Below are positions 26,167-33,069 of a stretch of DNA of 64,000 bases, one piece after another. The translations under genes and the position numbers were made by a program. The stretch's first letter is position 1. Every line of letters begins with the position of its first letter. The DNA is taken from positions 1 to 64,000 of the forward strand of contig JAGWTH010000007.1 in the NCBI GenBank assembly GCA_028868995.1. The letters are read 5' to 3'. Below the pieces are notes generated by a model, which saw only the letters and a program-made list of their open reading frames with translations, did no database searches and was not told the DNA's origin. This DNA comes from Burkholderiales bacterium. Lineage in GTDB: Bacteria; Pseudomonadota; Gammaproteobacteria; Burkholderiales; Burkholderiaceae_C.

Positions 26167-26847
26167 ATGGAGAATGCCGTGACGATGCCCGTGCGCCTGC
26201 TGGTCGTGGACGACCACACCCTGTTCCGCCGCGGACTGGTCGCCCTGCTGGCGGCCGAGCCCGGACTGCAGGTGGTCGGCGAGGCCGGCGACGCGGCCGA
26301 GGCCGTGCGCAAGGCGCAGGCCCTGCGGCCCGACCTGGTGCTGCTGGACAACCACCTGCCGGGCGCCACCGGCATCCAGGCGCTGGCGGAGCTGAAGGAG
26401 GCCTCGCCGGGAACCAAGATCGTGCTGCTGACGGTGAGCGAGGACGAGCACGACCTGCAGGCCGCGCTGCGCGCGGGCGCCAACGGCTACCTGCTCAAGA
26501 CCATCGAGGGCGATGCGCTCGCCCCGGCCATCCAGCGCGTGATGCGCGGGGAGCCCGTGATCAGCCCCGAGCTGCTGGGCAAGCTGGTCGCGGCGCTGCA
26601 GGCGCCGGGAGCGTCCGCGCCGCCGCCCGCGGCGCCGGCGCTGCCCGGCGGCCCGGCCCTGTCGCCGCGCGAGCAGGAAGTGCTGCGCCAGATCGCCCGC
26701 GGCGCCAGCAACAAGGAGATCGCGCGCTCGCTGGACATCGCCGAGACCACGGTGAAGATCCATGTCCAGCACATCCTGCGCAAGCTGGGCGTGAGCTCGC
26801 GCGTGCAGGCCGCGGTCGCCGTGAGCAGCGGCGAGATCCGCGTCTAG
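26167..26847 (+). CDS. narL: NarL-type nitrate response regulator
   Basis: 226 residues. Receiver: D15-D16, phospho-acceptor D61 in LVLLDNHLPGATG (NarL has D-N-M-P-G), lysine in NGYLLKTIEG. An Ala/Pro linker precedes the LuxR-type helix-turn-helix LSPREQEVLRQIARGASNKEIA then ETTVKIHVQHILRKLGVSSR. The partner is the NarX-like kinase that ends two bases upstream. Expected targets are the narK promoter region and cbb3/NO-stress genes nearby, together with FNR. ATG 26167 is used; an internal ATG six codons later is also possible. Confidence 0.9.
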   Translation: MENAVTMPVRLLVVDDHTLFRRGLVALLAAEPGLQVVGEAGDAAEAVRKAQALRPDLVLLDNHLPGATGIQALAELKEASPGTKIVLLTVSEDEHDLQAALRAGANGYLLKTIEGDALAPAIQRVMRGEPVISPELLGKLVAALQAPGASAPPPAAPALPGGPALSPREQEVLRQIARGASNKEIARSLDIAETTVKIHVQHILRKLGVSSRVQAAVAVSSGEIRV

Positions 26848-26894
26848 CCGCTCCCCGGGAAGGTTCTCCGGCCCGGCCGCCCCCACCCGGCGGA

Positions 26895-26908
26895 TTGACC
26901 CGCATCAA
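26895..26908 (+). promoter_or_regulatory. FNR-type box upstream of nsrR
   Basis: TTGAC-CCGC-ATCAA, a near-consensus FNR/Anr site with both inner half-sites intact. It lies 67 bases before the nsrR ATG and 28 bases before an NsrR-like palindrome, so FNR activation with NsrR repression downstream is the simplest reading. Confidence 0.68.
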
Positions 26909-26936
26909 GTCCCTGCCGCTGGGTTTCCGCGCAATT

Positions 26937-26957
26937 AGGTGTATTCTTGATGCACCT
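26937..26957. promoter_or_regulatory. Likely NsrR autoregulatory operator
   Basis: AGGTGTAT-TCTTG-ATGCACCT: an inverted repeat with 7 of 8 arm positions matching (AGGTGTAT against AGGTGCAT). It resembles the NsrR consensus in which AAG(A/G)TGCAT arms face each other. It is 18 bases before the nsrR start, in the only AT-rich part of the gap, where repression by the gene's own product would act. Confidence 0.6.
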
Positions 26958-26975
26958 TATCAACCGCAGGTGCGC

Positions 26976-27458
26976 ATGAAACTCACCGCCTTCACCGACT
27001 ACGCCCTGCGGGTGCTGATCTACCTGGCCAGCGAGCCGCCGGAGCGCGCCACCATCGCGCAGATCGCCGCCGCCTACGACATCTCGGAGCACCACCTCGT
27101 GAAGGTGGTGCACTTCCTGGGCCGGCAGGGCTGGCTGGACAACGTGCGCGGCAAGGGCGGCGGCCTCGAACTGGCGCTGCCGCCCGGGCGCATCGGCCTG
27201 GGCCAGGTCGTGCGCGACGCCGAGGGCGAGTCCGTGGTGGCCGAATGCTTCAGCGCGGACGGCGGCGACTGCTGCATCTCGCCCAACTGCCGCCTGCGCG
27301 GCGTGCTGCGCGAGGCGGTGGCGGCCTTCGAGGCGGTGCTGGACCGCTACACCCTCGCCGACCTGGTGGCCAACCGCAAGCAGCTGGCGCAGATCCTGTT
27401 CTTCGACCGGGCCGTCGCCAGCCAGCGCCGGCCGGCGAAGGCGAAGGCGGCGCCATGA
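26976..27458 (+). CDS. nsrR: NsrR, nitric-oxide-sensing Rrf2-family repressor
   Basis: 160 residues. The Rrf2 winged helix begins MKLTAFTDYALRVLIYLAS and includes ISEHHLVKVVHFLGRQGWL. The iron-sulfur ligand region is CFSADGGDCCISPNCRLRGVL, with the C-x-I-x-P-x-C-R-L core of Escherichia coli NsrR, and the C-terminus has RYTLADLV like NsrR. NO destroys the cluster and relieves repression. The gene starts a four-gene run with DUF59, a membrane protein and NnrS, and carries an operator-like palindrome before its own start. ATG 26976 is chosen because the upstream codons overlap that operator. Confidence 0.88.
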   Translation: MKLTAFTDYALRVLIYLASEPPERATIAQIAAAYDISEHHLVKVVHFLGRQGWLDNVRGKGGGLELALPPGRIGLGQVVRDAEGESVVAECFSADGGDCCISPNCRLRGVLREAVAAFEAVLDRYTLADLVANRKQLAQILFFDRAVASQRRPAKAKAAP

Positions 27459-27787
27459 GCGAAGACCGGTTCCCCTACGAAGGCCCGGCGGAGCTGCTGC
27501 CGCTCATCACCCGCGCCCTGGAGGGCGTGGTGGACCCGGAGGTGGCGCTCAACATCGTCGACGTGGGCCTCGTGTACGGCGTGCGCGTCGCCGGCGACCG
27601 CGTCGACGTGAACATGACCATGACCTCCGCCGCCTGTCCGGTGACGGACGTCATCGTCGACGACGTGGAGCAGGCCCTCGACCGGGCCCTGCCCCCGCAG
27701 GTGAAGATCCACGTCGAACTGGTGTGGGAACCGCCATGGACGCCGCAACGCCTGAGCCCGCGCGCCCGCGCCTTCATGGGCTGGTGA
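27455..27787 (+). CDS. DUF59 (MIP18/SufT-like) iron-sulfur cluster assembly protein
   Basis: 110 residues, start overlapping the nsrR stop (ATGA). The MIP18/DUF59 domain spans about 12-95: ALEGVVDPEVALNIVDVGLVYGV, then NMTMTSAACPVTDVIVDDVE with the conserved T-x-x-x-C-P and the cysteine, and closing VELVWEPPWTPQRLSPRAR. Members (PaaD, SufT, YitW) help assemble or load Fe-S clusters. Its coupling to nsrR suggests repair or loading of clusters damaged by NO, either in NsrR itself or in nitrate-respiration enzymes. That role is inference. Confidence 0.82.
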   Translation: MSEDRFPYEGPAELLPLITRALEGVVDPEVALNIVDVGLVYGVRVAGDRVDVNMTMTSAACPVTDVIVDDVEQALDRALPPQVKIHVELVWEPPWTPQRLSPRARAFMGW

Positions 27788-28893
27788 GCGCGCGCCGCGC
27801 CGCCACCGCGCTGCTGCTGGCGGGCGTGGCCGCCTCGCTGCTGGCGGGGATCCTCGGCGGGCTGTTCCGCCTCGGCATCGCCCTCCCCGCCCTGGCGCAG
27901 GCGCCCTGGCTCGGACGGGCCGCGCTGGACCACGCCGCCCTGATGATCGGCGGCTTCCTGGGCACCGTGATCGGCATCGAACGGGCCGTCGCGGCGAAGC
28001 AGCGGCCCGCATGGAGCGCGCCGCTCGCCTCGGCCGCCGCGGGGCTGTGCCTGCTGGCCGGCGCGCCGGCGGCCGCGGCGGTGCTGCTGGTGCTCGCGAG
28101 CGCCGCCTTTGTCGCCGTCAACCTGCTGCTGCTGCGCCGCCAGCCGGCGCCGCACACCGCCCTGCTGCTCGCGGGCGCGGGCGCCTGGTGCACGGGCAAC
28201 CTGCTCCATGCCGCCGGGTCTGGCAGCACCTCCGTGCTGCCCTGGTGGTTCGCCTTCCTGGTGGTGACGATCGCGGCGGAACGCCTGGAGATGACGCGGC
28301 TGATGCGCCGCCGCCCCGCGGCGCAGCCGGCGCTGGTGGCGCTGCTCGCCGTGCTGCTGGCGGGCGCCGCCGCCTCGGGTCCGTGGCCGCGAGCGGGCGG
28401 CGTGCTGTACGGGCTGGCCCTGCTCGGCCTGGCCCTGTGGCTGTTCACGTTCGACATCGCGCGGCGCACGGTGCGCGCCCAGGGGCTGTCGCGCTACATG
28501 GCCACCTGCCTGCTGGCCGGCTACTCCTGGCTCGCGGTCGCGGGCCTCGCCTGGGCCGCCACGGCGCTTGGCGGGCCGGCGCGCGACCTGGCGCTGCATG
28601 CGCTGGCCCTGGGTTTCGTCTTCGGCATGATCCTCGGCCACGCGCCGGTGATCCTGCCCGCCGTGGCCCGCGTCAAGCTGGCCTTCGGCGGCTTCTTCTA
28701 CCTCCCGCTGGCGGCACTGCACCTGACCCTGCTGCTGCGCCTGGCCGCCGGCTTCGCCGACTTTCCCGCGCGCCGGGCCGGTGCCCTGGGCAACGCGCTG
28801 GCGATCGCGCTGTTCGCCCTGACCGTCGCCGCCGCGGTCGGGGCCTGGCGGCGGCGCCACGGCGGCCGACCCGCCGCACCGGAGCTTCCATGA
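27736..28893 (+). CDS. Polytopic membrane protein of the nsrR-nnrS operon
   Basis: 385 residues from ATG 27736 (with GGGAA upstream); a GTG at 27784 overlapping the previous stop is the alternative and gives 369 residues. It has about 11-12 hydrophobic helices. A histidine is conserved-looking in ALDHAALMIGGFLGTVIGIERA (near 70) and another in LALGFVFGMILGHAPVILPAVARV (near 300), a pattern reminiscent of NnrS and of heme-copper membrane subunits. I do not recognise a named family. Genes like this are found beside nnrS in nitrate-respiring betaproteobacteria. It overlaps nnrS by four bases. Confidence 0.65.
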   Translation: MDAATPEPARPRLHGLVSARRAATALLLAGVAASLLAGILGGLFRLGIALPALAQAPWLGRAALDHAALMIGGFLGTVIGIERAVAAKQRPAWSAPLASAAAGLCLLAGAPAAAAVLLVLASAAFVAVNLLLLRRQPAPHTALLLAGAGAWCTGNLLHAAGSGSTSVLPWWFAFLVVTIAAERLEMTRLMRRRPAAQPALVALLAVLLAGAAASGPWPRAGGVLYGLALLGLALWLFTFDIARRTVRAQGLSRYMATCLLAGYSWLAVAGLAWAATALGGPARDLALHALALGFVFGMILGHAPVILPAVARVKLAFGGFFYLPLAALHLTLLLRLAAGFADFPARRAGALGNALAIALFALTVAAAVGAWRRRHGGRPAAPELP

Positions 28894-30080
28894 CGACCTT
28901 CCTGCACACCGAGGAGCCGCCGGCCGTGCCGCGGCCCGGATTCGCCCTGTGGCAACTGGGCTTCCGGCCCTTCTACCTGCTCGCCAGCGTGTTCGCCTCC
29001 GTGTCCATCCTGCTGTGGGCGCTGCAGTCCACCGGCCGCCTGGCCGCGCCCTACCTGCCCGGCGCGCTGTGGCACGCGCACGAGATGCTGTTCGGCTTCG
29101 CGCTGGCCGTGATCGTGGGCTTCCTGTTCACGGCCGGACACAACTGGACCGGCCTGCCCACCCCCACCGGCGGGCCGCTGGCGGCGCTGGCCGCGCTGTG
29201 GCTCACGGCCCGGGTCCTGGTCCTGACGCCCTGGGGCTGGGCCTCCGCCGTGGCCAACACCGCCTTCCCGCTGGCGGCCGCGATCGCACTGGCGATCCCC
29301 TTCGTGCGTGCCGGCAATCGCCGCAACTACTTCTTCGTGGGCCTGCTGGTCCTGCTCGCCGCCGCCACCCTGGCCGTCCACCTGAACGCCCTGGGCGTGC
29401 TGGCGCTGCCGGCCTGGGCCGGCATCCAGCTCGCGCTGGACGTCGTGCTGTTCATCGTGTGCGTCATGGGCGGGCGGGTGATCCCCATGTTCACCAACAA
29501 TGCATTGCCCGGCGCCGGGGCCGGCCGGCGGCCGTGGCTGGAACAGGCCGCGCTCGGCGGCGTGCTGGCGCTGCTCGCGGCCGACGCGTTGCAGGCGCCT
29601 GCCTGGCTGCTTGCCGCGCTCGCGGCGCTCGCGGCGGCGGCCCACCTCGCGCGCTGGCTGCTGTGGCATCCCTGGACCACGCTGCGCACGCCGTTGGTGT
29701 GGGTGCTGCACCTGGCGTATGGCTGGATTCCCCTGCACCTGGCCCTGCGCGCGCTGGCGGCGCCGGGCTGGCTGCCTCCTTCCGCGGCGACGCACGCGCT
29801 CACCGTCGGCGCGATCGGCGGGCTGGTGATCGGGATGATGACGCGCACCGCGCGCGGCCACACGGCGCGCCCCCTGCGGGCGGACCGCTGGGACACGGCG
29901 GCCTACCTGCTGGTGGCCGCTGCGGCCTTCGTGCGCGTGCTGGGGCCCCTGGCCCTGCCCGCGCGCATGCCCGATGCGATCCTGCTGTCGGGCCTGCTGT
30001 GGTCCGCCGGGTTCGGCGTCTACGCCGTGCGCTATTTCGGCGTGCTCACGCGGGCGCGCCTGGACGGCAAACCCGGCTGA
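28890..30080 (+). CDS. nnrS: NnrS family membrane protein (first copy)
   Basis: 396 residues, about 12 transmembrane helices. Family motifs: FALWQLGFRPFYLLAS at the start, LWHAHEMLFGFALAVIVGFLFTAGHNWTG (histidines proposed as heme/copper ligands), GGRVIPMFTNNALPG and IGGLVIGMMTRTARGHTAR. NnrS is a heme- and copper-containing membrane protein that relieves nitrosative stress and is regulated by NO-responsive factors. It is the last gene of the nsrR operon; a second, more divergent copy is at 45537-46793. Confidence 0.9.
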   Translation: MTTFLHTEEPPAVPRPGFALWQLGFRPFYLLASVFASVSILLWALQSTGRLAAPYLPGALWHAHEMLFGFALAVIVGFLFTAGHNWTGLPTPTGGPLAALAALWLTARVLVLTPWGWASAVANTAFPLAAAIALAIPFVRAGNRRNYFFVGLLVLLAAATLAVHLNALGVLALPAWAGIQLALDVVLFIVCVMGGRVIPMFTNNALPGAGAGRRPWLEQAALGGVLALLAADALQAPAWLLAALAALAAAAHLARWLLWHPWTTLRTPLVWVLHLAYGWIPLHLALRALAAPGWLPPSAATHALTVGAIGGLVIGMMTRTARGHTARPLRADRWDTAAYLLVAAAAFVRVLGPLALPARMPDAILLSGLLWSAGFGVYAVRYFGVLTRARLDGKPG

Positions 30081-30130
30081 ATCCGCCGGGCAAAGGCCCG
30101 CCAGCCTAAGCCCGCCGGCGTCGCCGGCAC

Positions 30131-30144
30131 TTGCGCGAGATCAA
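30131..30144 (+). promoter_or_regulatory. FNR-type box upstream of narK1
   Basis: TTGCG-CGAG-ATCAA, with one perfect half-site (ATCAA) and one variant. It is 140 bases before the narK1 start, leaving room for NarL sites or a long leader, as in other narK promoters. No convincing -10 lies 20-22 bases downstream, so the exact promoter is uncertain. Confidence 0.58.
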
Positions 30145-30284
30145 GCGCGGCGACCGGCTAGTTCCACGGAACGACGGGCCATCGTTCTTCCCGCCCGCGC
30201 CGGCCGTGCCACCGGCGGATGTTCGCGGCGCCCGCCCGGGGCCACAGTGGGGACCAGAGCAACAAGCAAGAAACGGAGCCCCCC

Positions 30285-31583
30285 GTGCCCAGCGCAACCC
30301 CTCCTTCCGGCCCGGCCCAGGCCAGCCGCCAGGCCTGGTCGGTGCTGGCGGTCAGCACCCTGTCCTTCACCGTGTGCTTCATGGTGTGGATGATGTTCGG
30401 CGTGATCGGCATCCCGATCCGCAAGCAGCTGAACCTCAACGCCACCGAGTTCGGCCTGCTCACCGCGATGCCGGTGCTCACCGGCTCGCTGGTGCGGGTG
30501 CCCCTGGGCATCTGGACCGACCGCTACGGCGGCCGCATCGTGCTGGCGCTGCTGATGGCCGCCACCGTCCCGGCGATCTGGCTGATGGCCTACGCCACCC
30601 AGTACTGGCACTTCCTGGCGATCGGCCTGTTCGTGGGCCTGGCCGGCGGCTCCTTCTCGGTGGGCACGCCCTACGTCGCGCGCTGGTTCCCCAAGCAGCG
30701 CCAGGGCCTGGCGATGGGCGTGTTCGGCGCGGGCAATTCCGGCGCGGCGGTCAACAAGTTCGTGGCCCCGGCCCTCCTGGTGGCCTTCGGCTGGCAGATG
30801 GTGCCGCAGGTGTACGCCGCGGTGATGCTGGGCACGGTGGTGCTGTTCTGGTTCTTCAGCTACAGCGACCCGGCGCACCGGGTGCCCGGCTCGGTCACCT
30901 TCGGCCAGCAGCTCCAGGCGCTGAAGGACCCGAAGGTGCTGCGCTACTGCCAGTACTACAGCATCGTGTTCGGCGGCTACGTCGCCCTGTCGCTGTGGAT
31001 GGTGCAGTACTACGTGGGCGAATACGGCCTCGACATCCGCGTGGCCGCCCTGCTGGCCGCCTGCTTCTCGCTGCCCGGCGGCGTGCTGCGCGCCATCGGC
31101 GGCTGGCTGTCCGACCGGTACGGCGCCCACAGCATGACCTGGTGGGTCATGTGGGTGAGCTGGATCTGCCTGTTCCTGCTGTCGTACCCGCAGACCGACT
31201 TCACCATCGTCACGGTGAACGGCGCGCGGACCTTCCACCTCGGCCTGAACGTCTACGCCTTCACCGGGCTGATGTTCCTGCTGGGGATCGCCTGGGCCTT
31301 CGGCAAGGCCAGCGTCTTCAAGTACATCAGCGACGACTACCCGCACAACATCGGTGCCATCTCCGGCATCGTGGGGCTGGCGGGCGGCATGGGCGGCTTC
31401 CTGCTGCCGATCCTGTTCGGCGCGCTGATGGACCTCACGGGCATCCGCTCCAGCGCCTTCATGCTCATGTACGGCGTGGTCTGGGTGTCGCTGATCTGGA
31501 TGTACTTCACCGAGGTGCGCAAGACCGAGGTCATGGGCGAGCACGCGCCGCCGGCCCCGCACCTGCCCCATTTTTCCCACTGA
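30285..31583 (+). CDS. narK1: NarK1-type nitrate/nitrite transporter (MFS)
   Basis: 432 residues from a GTG at 30285 with ACGGAG upstream; the reading frame further upstream is Pro/Gly-rich and not membrane-like. Twelve transmembrane helices with nitrate-porter signatures: LTGSLVRVPLGIWTDRYGGR, the glycine-rich GLAGGSFSVGTPYVARWFP on helix 5, and the second GIVGLAGGMGGFLLP on helix 11. NarK1-type proteins bring nitrate in, probably with protons. First gene of narK1K2GHJI; 18 bases before narK2. Confidence 0.9.
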   Translation: MPSATPPSGPAQASRQAWSVLAVSTLSFTVCFMVWMMFGVIGIPIRKQLNLNATEFGLLTAMPVLTGSLVRVPLGIWTDRYGGRIVLALLMAATVPAIWLMAYATQYWHFLAIGLFVGLAGGSFSVGTPYVARWFPKQRQGLAMGVFGAGNSGAAVNKFVAPALLVAFGWQMVPQVYAAVMLGTVVLFWFFSYSDPAHRVPGSVTFGQQLQALKDPKVLRYCQYYSIVFGGYVALSLWMVQYYVGEYGLDIRVAALLAACFSLPGGVLRAIGGWLSDRYGAHSMTWWVMWVSWICLFLLSYPQTDFTIVTVNGARTFHLGLNVYAFTGLMFLLGIAWAFGKASVFKYISDDYPHNIGAISGIVGLAGGMGGFLLPILFGALMDLTGIRSSAFMLMYGVVWVSLIWMYFTEVRKTEVMGEHAPPAPHLPHFSH

Positions 31584-31601
31584 CCCCGCCAGGAGAACAC
31601 C

Positions 31602-33020
31602 ATGGCACTCAGCACCACCCAAGCCCCGCAGGGACGGCAAGGCCGCACCCTGACGATCTGGACGCCGGAAGACAAGGCGTTCTGGGAGCAGCAAGGCGAG
31701 GCCATCGCCAAGATCAACCTCTGGATCAGCGTGCCCGCCCTGTTCCTCGCCTTCGCCGTCTGGCAGGTCTGGAGCGTGGTGGCGGTGCAGCTGCCCTCGC
31801 TGGGCTTCAAGTACTCCACCAACCAGCTGTTCTGGCTGGCGGCGGCGCCGGCGCTGTCGGGCGCGACGCTGCGCATCTTCTATTCCTTCATCGTGCCGCT
31901 GGTGGGCGGGCGGCGCTGGACGGCGATCTCCACCGCCTCGCTGCTGATCCCCGCGATCGGCATCGGCTTCGCGGTCCAGGACAACACCACGGGCTATCCG
32001 ACCATGCTGGTGCTGGCCCTGCTGTGCGGGCTGGGCGGGGGCAACTTCAGCTCCAGCATGGCCAACATCAGCTTCTTCTTCCCGAAGGAGCGCAAGGGCT
32101 CGGCGCTGGGCGTCAACGCCGGCCTGGGCAACCTGGGCGTGTCGGTCGTGCAGTTCCTCAGCCCCCTGGTGGTGACGGCCGGCATCTTCGGCATCTTCGG
32201 CGGCGACCCGCAGATGGTCACCCGGGGCGCGGCGTCAGAACCGGTGTGGACGCAGAACGCAGCCTTCATCTGGGTGCCCTGGATCGCGCTGGCCTCGGTG
32301 GCCGCCTGGTTCGGCATGAACGACATCGCCGACGCCAAGGCCTCGTTCGCCACCCAGGCCACCATCTTCGGGCGCAAGCACACCTGGCTGATGAGCCTGC
32401 TGTACCTCGGGACCTTCGGCTCCTTCATCGGCTACGCGGCCGGCTTCCCCCTGCTGATCAAGAGCCAGTTCCCGGGCGTGAACCCGCTCGCCTACGCCTG
32501 GCTCGGCCCGCTGGTGGGCGCCGTGGTGCGCCCCTTCGGCGGCTGGCTGTCGGACAAGCTGGGCGGCGCGCAGGTGACCTTCTGGAACTTCGTCGTCATG
32601 GCCGCGGCGGTGGTCGGCGTCCTCTCTTTCCTGCCCACCGGTGGCCAGGGCGGCAACTTCACCGGCTTCTTCCTGATGTTCCTGGTGCTGTTCCTCACCA
32701 CCGGCATCGGCAACGGCTCCACCTTCCGCATGATCCCGGTGATCTTCCTGACCCAGGCCCTACGCGGCGTGAACCCGGACGACAAGGAGGCCGTGGCCCG
32801 CGCCACCAAGGACGGCAACACCGAAGGCGCGGCCACGCTCGGCTTCACCGCGGCGCTGGCGGCCTACGGCGGCTTCTTCATCCCCAAGAGCTACGGCACG
32901 TCCATCTCGATGACCGGCGGCCCGGAGGCGGCGCTGTACGTGTTCGTCGCCTTCTACCTCGTCTGCATCGCCGCGACCTACTGGTTCTACGCGCGCCGCA
33001 ACGCGGAGATGCCCTGCTAG
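31602..33020 (+). CDS. narK2: NarK2-type nitrate/nitrite antiporter (MFS)
   Basis: 472 residues with an N-terminal cytoplasmic extension (WTPEDKAFWEQQGEAIAKINLWIS) typical of NarK2-like proteins. Nitrate-signature motifs are ALLCGLGGGNFSSSMANISFFFP on helix 5 and TLGFTAALAAYGGFFIPKSYG on helix 11. It should exchange nitrate for nitrite during respiration, complementing NarK1. In many betaproteobacteria the two are adjacent or fused. Here they are separate genes 18 bases apart with a ribosome site CAGGAGAAC before the second. Confidence 0.9.
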   Translation: MALSTTQAPQGRQGRTLTIWTPEDKAFWEQQGEAIAKINLWISVPALFLAFAVWQVWSVVAVQLPSLGFKYSTNQLFWLAAAPALSGATLRIFYSFIVPLVGGRRWTAISTASLLIPAIGIGFAVQDNTTGYPTMLVLALLCGLGGGNFSSSMANISFFFPKERKGSALGVNAGLGNLGVSVVQFLSPLVVTAGIFGIFGGDPQMVTRGAASEPVWTQNAAFIWVPWIALASVAAWFGMNDIADAKASFATQATIFGRKHTWLMSLLYLGTFGSFIGYAAGFPLLIKSQFPGVNPLAYAWLGPLVGAVVRPFGGWLSDKLGGAQVTFWNFVVMAAAVVGVLSFLPTGGQGGNFTGFFLMFLVLFLTTGIGNGSTFRMIPVIFLTQALRGVNPDDKEAVARATKDGNTEGAATLGFTAALAAYGGFFIPKSYGTSISMTGGPEAALYVFVAFYLVCIAATYWFYARRNAEMPC

Positions 33021-33034
33021 TGCCCCCACCCCCA

Positions 33035-33055
33035 CCCGCCCCCGGAGGGGGAGGG
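33035..33055. repeat. GC hairpin between narK2 and narG
   Basis: Left arm CCC-G-CCCCC (33035-33043), loop GGA, right arm GGGGG-A-GGG (33047-33055), one mismatch. The right arm is also the purine-rich ribosome-site region of narG (ATG 33070). It may be an intergenic palindromic repeat or a translation-control hairpin. Confidence 0.5.
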
Positions 33056-33069
33056 AGAAAGACAAGAAC

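Noticed and set aside
20698-30144. CRISPR or other repeat array suggested by the recurring TTGAC...TCAA words
   Set aside because: They are isolated 14-base sites in separate promoters with no regular spacing or spacers; FNR-type sites explain them.
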